Source of the DNA: an uncultured Elusimicrobia bacterium
Lineage (GTDB): Bacteria; Elusimicrobiota; Elusimicrobia; Elusimicrobiales; UBA9959
Direction of reading: 5' to 3'
Assembly (NCBI GenBank): GCA_903889965.1
Contig: CAISZM010000086.1
Location: 1-49,087 of the forward strand
Length of the DNA: 49,087 bases
The notes beneath the pieces are model-generated. The model was given only the letters and a program-made list of their open reading frames with translations, ran no database searches and was not told the DNA's origin. Positions 6,927 through 14,534 of this stretch are shown here, one piece after another; position 1 is the stretch's first letter, and every line of letters begins with the position of its first letter. A program made the translations under genes and the position numbers.

Positions 6927-7706
6927 CTACCTCGCCATTGCCGCCTGGAAATGTATGACACGGAGGAACTTGTCGGCCTTGAGGCTTTCCCCTCCTACGA
7001 GGGCGCCGTCTATATCCGGCTGGGCCATCAGTTCGTCCACGTTATCGGCCTTCACGGAGCCGCCGTAGAGAACGCGGACGGCTTCGGAGTAAGGTTTGCC
7101 GTAGATGCGCTCCATCTGCTTGCGCACGAAAACATGGGCGTCCTGCGCCTGGTCCGGAGTGGCCGTCTTGCCGGTGCCTATGGCCCAGACCGGCTCGTAG
7201 GCGATGACCACTTTGGCGGCCTCGGCCGCGGTAATGCCGGTGAACGCGCCGTTAAGCTGGGTTTCGAGCACGCGGTAGGTTCTCTGGCTCTCGCGCTCCT
7301 CGAGGGTTTCGCCTATGCAGAGCACCGGCACGAGTCCCGCCTTTATCGCGGCTTTCATCTTCCTGTTCACGACCTCGTCGGTCTCGAGGAAGATCTTGCG
7401 GCGCTCGGAATGGCCTATAATCGCGTGGGTGCAACCGGCGTCCTGAAGCTGCGACGGGGCCACGGCGCCGGTGAAGGCGCCTTTTTCTTCCCAGGCCACG
7501 TCCTGGGAGGAAAGGAATATCTTCGAGCCGGACAGCGCCGCCTTTACGGCGTGAAGGCTGGTGAAAGAGGGAGCGAGGAGAACCTCGTGCTTAAGGTCCG
7601 GGTCCAGTCCCTTCTTTATGGCGGCGGCGAGTTCGGCCGCCTCCTTCGAGTTGAGGTGCATTTTCCAGTTCCCGGCTATCAGCGGTGTTCTTTTGGTAGA
7701 AGCCAT
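6927..7706 (-). CDS. tpiA: Triosephosphate isomerase
   Basis: 259 residues, full length. It interconverts glyceraldehyde-3-phosphate and dihydroxyacetone phosphate. Landmarks: AGNWKMHL (Asn13, Lys15), [12 protein letters not shown] with the catalytic histidine, [16 protein letters not shown] with the catalytic glutamate and the mobile loop, and [11 protein letters not shown] for phosphate binding. No targeting peptide is visible, so it probably acts in the cytosol. Its position between pduT and pduL inside the BMC operon makes sense if DERA releases glyceraldehyde-3-phosphate. Whether this is the cell's only TpiA cannot be told from the window. A GGGGG motif serves as ribosome site, and a TATAAT at 7736-7741 could give it its own promoter. 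Confidence 0.97.
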   Translation of the reverse strand: MASTKRTPLIAGNWKMHLNSKEAAELAAAIKKGLDPDLKHEVLLAPSFTSLHAVKAALSGSKIFLSSQDVAWEEKGAFTGAVAPSQLQDAGCTHAIIGHSERRKIFLETDEVVNRKMKAAIKAGLVPVLCIGETLEERESQRTYRVLETQLNGAFTGITAAEAAKVVIAYEPVWAIGTGKTATPDQAQDAHVFVRKQMERIYGKPYSEAVRVLYGGSVKADNVDELMAQPDIDGALVGGESLKADKFLRVIHFQAAMAR

Positions 7707-7735
7707 TTTTAGAGCCCCCTTAAATAATTAATTAG

Positions 7736-7741
7736 ATTATA
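7736..7741 (-). promoter_or_regulatory. Possible internal promoter -10 element upstream of tpiA
   Basis: A perfect TATAAT on the minus strand lies in an AT-rich gap about 30 bases before the tpiA ATG. No convincing -35 is present at the right distance, so this is only a candidate. Confidence 0.25.
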
Positions 7742-7744
7742 CAA

Positions 7745-8293
7745 TTAAAATATCTCCCGCAGGAGTTCCGGCCTGGGCTGCGGTATCACTATTTTTTCGA
7801 CCAACAGCCCCTTCTTGGCCGCTACGGCGGCGCCGGCGGCTACCGCTGTCTCGGCGGCGGCAACCGACCCGGTCAGGGTGACGAAGGCTTTCCCGCCGAT
7901 GGCCATGGCCAGGCGTATCTCTATCAATTTTACCGGCGCGGCCTTCACGGCGGCGTCCGCGGCCTCTATAAGGGCTGACACGGAAAAGACCTCTATAATG
8001 CCCAGCGCCTCAAGCCCCTCCACGACCGTGGTGCCCTCTATGGCCGGAAATACCTCTGGATGGATGTTGGGGATAACGAAGCTGTCCACAAGCGCGTGAG
8101 CGGCCTTGGCCGCTCCGGCTTCGACGGCGGCGCTGACGTCGCCAACTTCGCCGGCGGCGAGTATAATGTATTTGCCGGGGCAGATTGTGCGGGAAAGGAG
8201 AAGTTTGATCCTGGAGGTTTTAAGCATGGCGTCGGCCGCTTCCAGGCCCTTGGCCACGCTCGAGAGTTCAACCCCGCCTATTGCATTGTTCAT
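7745..8293 (-). CDS. pduT: PduT-like BMC-T shell protein with Fe-S cysteine
   Basis: 182 residues with two BMC domains and close resemblance to Salmonella PduT: AIGGVELSSVAKGLEAADAM at the start, then SRTICPGKYIILAAGEVGDV, DSFVIPNIHPEVFPAI at the domain junction, and KGLLVEKIVIPQPRPE at the end. Cys38 in TICPGKY is at the same position as the PduT cysteine whose three copies per trimer bind a 4Fe-4S cluster at the pore. PduT is known to partner PduS, and the PduS-like gene is immediately upstream (42 bases), so electron transfer across the shell is a reasonable inference. The gene lacks a strong ribosome site. Family and cysteine are seen; the cluster is inferred. Confidence 0.93.
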   Translation of the reverse strand: MNNAIGGVELSSVAKGLEAADAMLKTSRIKLLLSRTICPGKYIILAAGEVGDVSAAVEAGAAKAAHALVDSFVIPNIHPEVFPAIEGTTVVEGLEALGIIEVFSVSALIEAADAAVKAAPVKLIEIRLAMAIGGKAFVTLTGSVAAAETAVAAGAAVAAKKGLLVEKIVIPQPRPELLREIF

Positions 8294-8335
8294 ATTTCAC
8301 CATTCGGCCCGTTATGCACGGACGCCCCGCCGGCG

Positions 8336-9679
8336 CTACGCCGTTATCTCCACATATTTGCCGTTCACCGCGCGCACGGTGCCCGAAATGCTCGCATGCA
8401 CGGGGCAGCCGAGCTGGTCGGCCGCGACGTCCCCGACCACCGCGCCTTTTTCCACACGCTGGCCCTCAGTAACCGAAGGCACGCAGGCCGGGCCGATGTG
8501 CTGGCTCATCAATATCCTGACGCGCGCGGGACTGTAGGCCGGCTCGGTCCAGGGCGCGTCCTTATTGTAATCGTCCAGGCCCAAACGACGGACCAGTTTG
8601 GAGACCGGCACCTTGCGGAATTCGCGCACTGGATGGACTTCGGGGGCGCGGCCTGAATTAAGCGGTGAATTTTTAAAACCTGTTTTCATGGCGCGCAGGT
8701 CCGCCTTGGCTGAAACGCAGGCCTCCCGCGGGTTAAGCCCCTCGGGGCAGGAGTAGAGGCTGCAAAGCGAACATTCGCAGCAGAGCAGGCCGTAAACGCT
8801 GTTCAGTTTATGCTCCGGCCCGGCGGAAAAAAGCAGGCTGCGCATAACGCGGTGCGGGCGCACGTCGTGGCCAAGCAGGTAGCGCGGGCAGAACTCTGTG
8901 CAGAAAGAACACTGGTCGCAGGCGGAGCGGCCCACGCGCGAGAACAAAGCGCGGCTCTGCGTTTTTTTTAATATAAGCGGGTGGTTCTTCGGAAGCACGA
9001 TAATGCCCGCGGAAACCCTGGTGACGGGGGCCGAAAAATCCGTCATCACCTTGCCCATCATCGGGCCTCCGTCGATGGCCGCCGGGTCTTTTATGGCGAA
9101 TCCCCCGGCGAGTTCCGCGGCCTCGGCCCAGGTTATACCGACCGGGACCCTGAAGGTTGAAGGTTTTTTTACGGCGCCGGCGACCGTTATGAATTTTTCG
9201 GTGACCGGCGTTCCGGGCGAAGCGGCGTTATAAAGCGTCTCCACGTTGCTGACCACGCAGCCCGCGTCCAGCGGGATCCCCCCGGGAGGCACTATGCGGC
9301 CCGTGGCCTCGTACACCAGGCAGTGTTCGTCGCCCGCCGGGTAATAATCCCCCATCTTCAGCACCGATATATTCCTGCGGTTTTTGGCTATGGCCTCGAG
9401 GCGGGGAATGATACGCTCGTGTTTTTTTTTGATGCCCAGTATGCCCCGCCCCGCCCCCACGGCCCGCATCAGCATTTCAAGCCCGTCGAAGACCTTCTCC
9501 GGAAAATACTCCAGTATCTTCTGGTCTTTTTTTAGCAGCGGCTCGCATTCGGCGGCGTTGGCCAGCGCGTACTCGGCCCTGCCCCTCGCTTTAACGTACG
9601 CGGGAAAACCGGCTCCGCCGGCCCCGACCACACCGGAAGCGCGCAGCTTGCTGCTGAATTCTGCTGAAAAATCGGTCAT
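8336..9679 (-). CDS. pduS: PduS-like flavin/Fe-S NADH oxidoreductase
   Basis: 447 residues related to PduS and the RnfC/complex-I 51 kDa family. Order of parts: a glycine-rich nucleotide-binding region (VVGAGGAGFPAYVKARG, about 17-33), a FMN/NADH fold with AAECEPLLKKDQ and GDEHC, an SLBB-like segment, two ferredoxin-type motifs (CDQCSFCTEFCP at 254-265; CCECSLCSLYSCP at 300-312), and a C-terminal lipoyl-like barrel. In Pdu compartments PduS is a cobalamin reductase or electron carrier; no B12 enzyme is encoded here, so oxidation of NADH from the aldehyde dehydrogenase, passing electrons to the PduT-like shell protein, is the better fit. No clear ribosome site, but a strong hairpin lies just upstream. 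Confidence 0.93.
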   Translation of the reverse strand: MTDFSAEFSSKLRASGVVGAGGAGFPAYVKARGRAEYALANAAECEPLLKKDQKILEYFPEKVFDGLEMLMRAVGAGRGILGIKKKHERIIPRLEAIAKNRRNISVLKMGDYYPAGDEHCLVYEATGRIVPPGGIPLDAGCVVSNVETLYNAASPGTPVTEKFITVAGAVKKPSTFRVPVGITWAEAAELAGGFAIKDPAAIDGGPMMGKVMTDFSAPVTRVSAGIIVLPKNHPLILKKTQSRALFSRVGRSACDQCSFCTEFCPRYLLGHDVRPHRVMRSLLFSAGPEHKLNSVYGLLCCECSLCSLYSCPEGLNPREACVSAKADLRAMKTGFKNSPLNSGRAPEVHPVREFRKVPVSKLVRRLGLDDYNKDAPWTEPAYSPARVRILMSQHIGPACVPSVTEGQRVEKGAVVGDVAADQLGCPVHASISGTVRAVNGKYVEITA

Positions 9680-9693
9680 TTTAAAGTGAAACC

Positions 9694-9717
9694 GCGAAGC
9701 CGGAAGGCCGGCTTCGC
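9694..9717 (-). promoter_or_regulatory. Strong hairpin between the aminotransferase and pduS
   Basis: GCGAAGCCGG (9694-9703) and CCGGCTTCGC (9708-9717) form a perfect 10-bp stem with a 4-base loop. On the transcript it is followed by GGTTTCACTTTAAA, then the pduS ATG. It could be a partial terminator for the aminotransferase gene or a processing site at the head of the BMC message. Confidence 0.5.
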
Positions 9718-9742
9718 GCTGGAAATCCGCGGCCTGCGGCCT

Positions 9743-10975
9743 TCATTTCCCGGCGGCGGCCATGCGTTTCTTTACCGCGGTGGCGAGCCGCTTTATCCCT
9801 TCCTCTATCTCCTCCGGGGTGGGATAAGAGAAGTTCAGGCGCATAGTATTCTTTCCTGAACCGTCGCAGTGGAAAGCCGAGCCTATCACATAGGCTACAT
9901 TTTCCTTCAGGGCCTCCTGGAACATATCGTCAGCGCTCATGTTTTCCGGCAGACGCACCCACAGGAAAAGTCCGCCCTCGGGGCTGGTCCAGGTAACGCC
10001 CTCGGGCATATACTTCTTAAGGGCGGCGACCATAGTGTCTTTCTTCATCTTATAGGTCTTTTTGATGACCTCCACGTGCTTCTCGAAGAAGCCGCTGCGC
10101 AGGAAATCGGCGGCGATAAGCTGGTTCAGGCTGGACGAGCAGAGGTCAAGCGACTGCTTCAGTATTTCCATCTTTTTAATTATCTGCGGGTGCGCGAGTA
10201 TCACCCCGAGCCGCAGGCCGGGCGCGAAGGTCTTGGAGAAGGTGAAAAGCGAGATTATGTTGCCTGTATCGCGGGTTTCTTTATCCATGCGGTAAAGCAT
10301 GTCGGGGGCCTTACCCTCGAAGCGTATCTGCCTGTAGGGAGAGTCCTCTATTATGGCCACATTATACTTGTCCGACAGCTCTATGACCTTCTTGCGCTTT
10401 TTGGCGGAAAGCGTGACGCCGCTGGGGTTCTGGAAATCCGGGACCAGGTATATGAACTTGTAATGCTCGTCCTGGGCCCTGAGCCACTTGAGCTTGTTCT
10501 CCAGCTCGTCGGTATCCACCCCGTCATCTTCGATATTCACGCCTATGAATTCGGCGCCGTAGGACTTGAACACCTGCAGGCCGCCCATATAGCTTGGCTT
10601 TTCCACAATCACGGGGTCCGAGGCGTCTATGAAGAGACGGCCCACCATATCCAGCGCCTGCTGGCTGGCCGTGGTGACGATAAGGTTTTCCGGTTTCGCG
10701 TCTATCCCTTCGTGTTTCTTCAGGAACTTGACGAACTCTTCCTTCAGCTCCGGCAGGCCGTCGGTGGGGCCGTACTGCAGGGCCACGCTTCCTTTTTTAG
10801 CCATTATTTCTTTGACCGATTGGGCTACGAAATCGTACGGGAAATGCTGGGGGTCCGGCAGGCCTCCGGCGAAGGATATCACCCCCGGCTTGTTGGTTAT
10901 CTTCAGCAGCTCGCGTATTACGGAAGCCTTGGTGCGCCTTGGCGCGGTGGCGATGTTCTTTGCGATGTCTATCAT
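9743..10975 (-). CDS. PLP-dependent class I/II aminotransferase (2-aminoadipate/LysN-like)
   Basis: 410 residues. It belongs to the fold-type I aminotransferases related to LysN/MocR-type domains, but without a DNA-binding domain. Visible features: ISFAGGLPDPQHFP near the start, LQYGPTDGLPELKE, the PNPSG-like FQNPSGVTLS, the PLP lysine in LFTFSKTFAPGLRLG, and MRLNFSYPTPEEIEEGI at the end. It transfers amino groups between an amino acid and a 2-oxo acid; the true substrate (2-aminoadipate, branched or aromatic amino acids) cannot be assigned. It has a strong ribosome site (GGAGG) and a plausible promoter at 11041-11069. It is the first gene of the minus-strand run leading into the BMC operon, but the hairpin after it may separate the two units. 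Confidence 0.9.
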   Translation of the reverse strand: MIDIAKNIATAPRRTKASVIRELLKITNKPGVISFAGGLPDPQHFPYDFVAQSVKEIMAKKGSVALQYGPTDGLPELKEEFVKFLKKHEGIDAKPENLIVTTASQQALDMVGRLFIDASDPVIVEKPSYMGGLQVFKSYGAEFIGVNIEDDGVDTDELENKLKWLRAQDEHYKFIYLVPDFQNPSGVTLSAKKRKKVIELSDKYNVAIIEDSPYRQIRFEGKAPDMLYRMDKETRDTGNIISLFTFSKTFAPGLRLGVILAHPQIIKKMEILKQSLDLCSSSLNQLIAADFLRSGFFEKHVEVIKKTYKMKKDTMVAALKKYMPEGVTWTSPEGGLFLWVRLPENMSADDMFQEALKENVAYVIGSAFHCDGSGKNTMRLNFSYPTPEEIEEGIKRLATAVKKRMAAAGK

Positions 10976-11040
10976 AAATTCCTCCGCTGATAATATTGCC
11001 GCTCCCGGACGGCCGTATGCCCGCCTGCGCCCCCAAAGAT

Positions 11041-11069
11041 AATCTACTCAATTAAGGAAATCAATTCAA
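11041..11069 (-). promoter_or_regulatory. Candidate promoter for the aminotransferase/BMC transcript
   Basis: On the minus strand TTGAAT (11064-11069) and TAGATT (11041-11046) are separated by 17 bases, a 4/6 match to each sigma-70 box, in an AT-rich stretch about 65 bases before the aminotransferase ATG. It is the best promoter candidate upstream of the BMC genes. Confidence 0.4.
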
Positions 11070-11085
11070 GGAAAAAAGAGGATCC

Positions 11086-12369
11086 TCACTTTTCGATTTG
11101 CGCCGCGCCGGAGGGAGCGGAGAAATACTCCATATTCTCCCGGTAATAGTCCTTCTTCGCACCGCTGACGGCCGACTTGTAAAGCCCCGAGTAGCGAGCC
11201 GCGGCCCGGGGATATGTTCTATCCCTGAGCCCCAGCAGGTCTTCCGGGAACGGCCGGCCGGTGGCTCGGCAGGCTTTTTCCAGCGATTTGAGGTGCTGGC
11301 TCAGCGATTCAAGCCCCATCTTCGCGGAATTATCCCGCATGAAAGAAGCGGCCTCGAGAATAGCCAGCGCCCCCTTCGCCCTCAGCGCTTCCAGCTCACC
11401 GGGCGGCAGGCCGTCCCCGGCCGAGTTCTCGTCGGCCACAGCCAGACAGTCCAGTGCCAGCGGGTAATTTTTTTCCTCAAGGGCCGTCCCACCGATGAGC
11501 AGCAGCGCATCCGCGCTGAAAGAGGGCCAGCGGGTTTCGTAAAAGTCCCGGATGAATCGCGCGTACTCCTCTTTTTGCGCGCTAAGCCTCGCAAGGGCCG
11601 CGCTGTTCTCGGCATATTCCCCCACGCTCCCGGCGGCATAGGCGAATATCCTGGCGTCAGCGACGCTGTTCTTCTGCGCGCTCTCGGCATGTTCCATGCT
11701 TATGTAGCCGCCCCGCCGTTCCTCGTAATTTTTGCGTATCTTTTCCCTGTACAGCCCGGGGTCGAGCGAAAGCGCGAAGTAGGTGGCGAAAATATCCGCC
11801 GTGTATATATCGGTATAGGTCCCGCTTATAAAATCCCTCAGCAAAGAAGGGTCGGCCTTCATGCGCTCGTGCACGTAGATATCCTCCGTAAGGTAAGCCT
11901 CGTACTCGAACTCGAGCGGATTCGCCCCCGCATCCCGCCGGTATTCGGGATAATGGTAGTACTGCAGCGCGTGCACCAGTTCGTGCAGGTACAAGGGGGC
12001 GGCGCGTTTTACCAGCTCCTCCCTCACCTCCTTGTTGCCCCAGAGAACGTCCACAACTCCGGCTTCATCGAAGCCTTTGGCCGCGAAGAATTTCAGGATG
12101 AAGCGCGAATTAAAATAGACCGCGTTGGACCCGGGATCGAACCAGGAGAACCAGTCCGACGGGTCCCTGCGCGCCAGGACGCGGAGCGCGGTATAGCCGG
12201 GGCCGGCCCCGGCGAGTTTCCCGTAAAGCTCCCGGCCGGAGGGGGCGGAACTTATGACCGCCTCGAATTCGGCTTTCAGTTTCGCGCTGAGCCCGGCGTC
12301 GTGCCGGTACGCCATAGCCCGCGCGGGCATGAAGATCAGGACCGCGCATATCAGCGGTGGCATTCTCAT
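11086..12369 (-). CDS. Secreted protein of unknown function with HExxH motif
   Basis: I do not recognise this gene as a named family. From the ATG at 12369 it has 427 residues and starts with a short signal peptide (MRMPPLICAVLIF, then ARAMA before YRHD). The middle contains LHELVHALQYYHYPEY, an HExxH zinc-protease-like motif, with acidic residues downstream (LEFEYEAYLTEDIYVHERM) that might supply a third ligand. The C-terminal half is rich in alpha-helix (TPR-like spacing, LLLIGGTALEEKNYPLALDCLAVAD). This suggests a periplasmic or secreted metallohydrolase-like protein with a helical repeat tail, but peptidase activity is not shown. The frame could start at 12405. A TATAAT box only 6 bases before the 12369 start suggests a leaderless message. 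Confidence 0.75.
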   Translation of the reverse strand: MRMPPLICAVLIFMPARAMAYRHDAGLSAKLKAEFEAVISSAPSGRELYGKLAGAGPGYTALRVLARRDPSDWFSWFDPGSNAVYFNSRFILKFFAAKGFDEAGVVDVLWGNKEVREELVKRAAPLYLHELVHALQYYHYPEYRRDAGANPLEFEYEAYLTEDIYVHERMKADPSLLRDFISGTYTDIYTADIFATYFALSLDPGLYREKIRKNYEERRGGYISMEHAESAQKNSVADARIFAYAAGSVGEYAENSAALARLSAQKEEYARFIRDFYETRWPSFSADALLLIGGTALEEKNYPLALDCLAVADENSAGDGLPPGELEALRAKGALAILEAASFMRDNSAKMGLESLSQHLKSLEKACRATGRPFPEDLLGLRDRTYPRAAARYSGLYKSAVSGAKKDYYRENMEYFSAPSGAAQIEK

Positions 12370-12375
12370 CGTGAT

Positions 12376-12413
12376 ATTATAAGATTTGACATCGGGAGGC
12401 GGCAATGTATAAG
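12376..12413. promoter_or_regulatory. Overlapping divergent promoters for the HExxH and YtxH-like genes
   Basis: Plus strand: TTGACA at 12386-12391, 16-base spacer, TATAAG at 12408-12413, about 40 bases before the YtxH-like start. Minus strand: TATAAT at 12381-12376, with TTGCCG (12406-12401) as a weak -35, placed so that transcription would begin at or next to the HExxH gene's ATG at 12369. The two promoters overlap, so they may compete. Confidence 0.55.
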
Positions 12414-12450
12414 ATTTAGACAGTCTGGATTAAATTTCACAGGAGGCACT

Positions 12451-12672
12451 ATGGCTGAAAACAGAGGCGGAACGATAATCGGAGCTTTCGTGGCTGGCGC
12501 CCTCATCGGCGCGGTCCTCGGGATACTTTACGCGCCGGCCGAAGGGTCCGAAACCCGCGAGAAGATAGGCGACTGGATGGAAGAGACCAAGGAAAAGGCG
12601 AAAGAAAAGATAGAAAAGCTCGAAGAAGAGATAAAGCGCCGCAAAGAACAGCTGATGAAGCACGTCGGCTGA
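12451..12672 (+). CDS. YtxH-like small membrane-anchored coiled-coil protein
   Basis: 73 residues from an ATG preceded by a strong AGGAGG site. A hydrophobic, glycine-rich segment (GAFVAGALIGAVLGILYAP, residues 11-29) is followed by GSETREKI and a highly charged helix (EETKEKAKEKIEKLEEEIKR) to the C-terminus. This is the typical layout of YtxH/gas-vesicle-GvpP-like small proteins (PF12732), often linked to general stress in other bacteria. It has its own promoter and a strong terminator, so it is a single-gene unit. A much longer frame overlaps it on the same strand but lies antisense to the HExxH gene and is not real. Function beyond the family name is unknown. Confidence 0.85.
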   Translation: MAENRGGTIIGAFVAGALIGAVLGILYAPAEGSETREKIGDWMEETKEKAKEKIEKLEEEIKRRKEQLMKHVG

Positions 12673-12687
12673 AGCCGCCGGTCCCGC

Positions 12688-12723
12688 AAAAAAAGCCCCG
12701 GGGAACCCCCCGGGGCTTTTTTT
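12688..12723 (+). terminator. Rho-independent terminator of the YtxH-like gene
   Basis: GCCCCGGGG (12695-12703) pairs with CCCCGGGGC (12708-12716), flanked by A7 and T7, a textbook and potentially bidirectional terminator. Confidence 0.93.
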
Positions 12724-13000
12724 ATTGCCGCCTATCCAACCCTCCGGAACACCCTGCGCAATCAGATTTACCGTTTCCCCAACTAGGATTACTATTCAGT
12801 CAACGGCAGTTGATATCTGGAGCGGGTGGCGACGGAGCCGGGTTAGCGGGGACCTCCGCAGGCCGAGACTTGCGTAAGCGGCGAGGCCGAGGTGGAAGCG
12901 CGGGCACGGTGTGCCCGACGCGACCCCGCGTTCCGGTCCGCCGCCAGGACCCGCGAACCGGCGATAAATCAACGAACTTCACCAGGGCGGATGCGGCGCT
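12724..13000. other. Gene-free stretch downstream of the YtxH-like terminator
   Basis: About 277 bases with no supported gene. The only clear structure is a 7-bp hairpin, CGGGCAC/GTGCCCG at 12901-12917 with a GGT loop, without a U-tract. It lies downstream of the symporter gene on the minus strand and may mark its 3' end. Confidence 0.4.
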
Positions 13001-14494
13001 TTATCGCGGCGCCCGGTCTCCGGATAATGCGGACTCGAACGGGGCCAGCAGCCAGCCCAGCGCGAAAGTGGAAACGGTCCCGATTATTATCATCCAGCTC
13101 CAGCCCACCGGGACCACGCCCTTTTCCGAAAGATAAAGCAGCGTCCCCGCCAGGACGGCGCTCGAGAACATGGCCAGCACATTGCCGCGGTTCACCGCAC
13201 GCTTTGTCATGAGGCCGAGCAGGAACACCCCGAGGAGGCTCCCGGCGGTCACCCCGTTAATTTTAAAAGCAAGCCACAGCATGCGCCCTGAACCGGCGGA
13301 GCACATCCAGGCTATCGCCGCGAGCAGCAGCCCGAAGCCGGCTACGCACAGTCGTGAAACAAAAAGATAATGCCGCTCTTCGGCCCCATTTTTGATCAGC
13401 GGCCTGTAGATATCGGTCACGAAGGAAGAAGACAGCGAGTTGAGCGGAGAATCGATGCTGGCCATCACCACCGCCGTAAGCACAAGCCCTTTTATGCCCG
13501 CCGGAAGGATATGGATGGTAAAATGCGACAGTATCTTGTCGGCGTTGGCAGGCAGGGGCAGCGCCGGGTTCTGCCGGTAAAAAACATAAAGCAGCGTGCC
13601 TATGCCGAGGTAAAGCGCCGTCACCGGCAAACTGGCGAAAATAGTGGCTATCAGGGTCTTCTGGCTCTCGCGGCGCGTTCCCAGGGTAAGCAGGCGCTGC
13701 ATCAGTTCCTGGTCGGTTCCGAAGGATGCCATGGAACCGAACACTCCGTTGAGCGCCGCCACCCACAGGACGTTAGGGTCCTTAATGCTCCAGCCGAAGT
13801 TTAAAAGAGAGAGTTTTCCCGACTCGGAAGCGACGTGCCAGGCGCCGGACAGCCCGCCGTTTATATGCAGCAGCAGGTAGCAGGCCACGGCCCCCCCGGC
13901 CAGATAAAAGGTTACGGCCTCGAAGGCGCCGGTCCAGAGAACGGCCTTAATTCCGCCGAAGCCTATGAAAGCGATGCTGACGACGGTAAAGAAAGCTATC
14001 GTATAGCCCAGCGGCCAGCCCATTATAACGGATACCGCCAGCGAGGCTGCGTAAAGCCTTACCCCCGACGCGAAAAGCCTGGTGATGAAAAAGAAGCTGG
14101 CCCCGGCGTACTGCGTCTCGGCTCCAAAGCGGTGCTTCAGGAACTCGTATATCGTGGTGCAGTTGAACTTGTAGAAGGCCGGGATGAAAAAGAACGCTAT
14201 AAGTACGCGGGCCACGGCCGAACCTATGAAGAACTGCAGATACTGCCAGTTCTCGCTGAAGCCGATGGCCGGGATGCCGACTATGGTCATGGCGCTTATC
14301 TCGGTGGCGACAAAAGAAAGGGTGCCTACCCAAACAGGGGTCTTCCTGCGGCCGAGGAAATAGTCCTGGGTGTCTTTTTCCCCGCGCCCTTTGAAATACG
14401 AAATAATAAAAAGAGCCGCCAGTGCGGCCCCCAGCAGCGCGTAATCCACCGGCGCCAGTCCGGTCAGTCGTTCAAACGCTGCTGTTTCATTCAT
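13001..14494 (-). CDS. Sodium:solute symporter (SSS family)
   Basis: 497 residues with about 13 predicted membrane helices and little soluble sequence. The start (YALLGAALAALFIISYFKGR, then KDTQDYFLGRRKTPVWVG) is the standard first helix and loop of SSS transporters (PF00474), followed by SFVATEISAMTIVGIPA, where the family's Na+ and substrate sites lie, and ASIDSPLNSLSSSFVTDIY in the helix-8 region with the sodium-binding serines. It imports a small solute with Na+. The substrate (sugar, proline, pantothenate, sialic acid or other) cannot be read off. It is monocistronic, on the minus strand, 40 bases before the MazG-like gene's stop. Confidence 0.9.
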   Translation of the reverse strand: MNETAAFERLTGLAPVDYALLGAALAALFIISYFKGRGEKDTQDYFLGRRKTPVWVGTLSFVATEISAMTIVGIPAIGFSENWQYLQFFIGSAVARVLIAFFFIPAFYKFNCTTIYEFLKHRFGAETQYAGASFFFITRLFASGVRLYAASLAVSVIMGWPLGYTIAFFTVVSIAFIGFGGIKAVLWTGAFEAVTFYLAGGAVACYLLLHINGGLSGAWHVASESGKLSLLNFGWSIKDPNVLWVAALNGVFGSMASFGTDQELMQRLLTLGTRRESQKTLIATIFASLPVTALYLGIGTLLYVFYRQNPALPLPANADKILSHFTIHILPAGIKGLVLTAVVMASIDSPLNSLSSSFVTDIYRPLIKNGAEERHYLFVSRLCVAGFGLLLAAIAWMCSAGSGRMLWLAFKINGVTAGSLLGVFLLGLMTKRAVNRGNVLAMFSSAVLAGTLLYLSEKGVVPVGWSWMIIIGTVSTFALGWLLAPFESALSGDRAPR

Positions 14495-14534
14495 CGGTCA
14501 ATACCAGCGGTCCGGGAAGGCCCGGCGCGGCTTA

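Noticed and set aside
900-9679. Propanediol or ethanolamine utilisation operon
   Set aside because: Although shell, PduL, PduS and PduT homologues are present, there is no diol dehydratase, ethanolamine ammonia-lyase, B12 adenosyltransferase or reactivase; DERA and RpiB define another type.
11098-12672. 524-residue open frame on the plus strand ending with the YtxH-like protein
   Set aside because: Most of it is antisense to the HExxH gene, the composition is not protein-like, and a strong ribosome site and promoter sit just before the internal ATG at 12451.
12841-12960. Third copy of the structured intergenic repeat
   Set aside because: The stretch is GC-rich with small stems, but none of the core motifs (TCAAAGT loop, GACGCAAG, GGCGAGCAG) is present.
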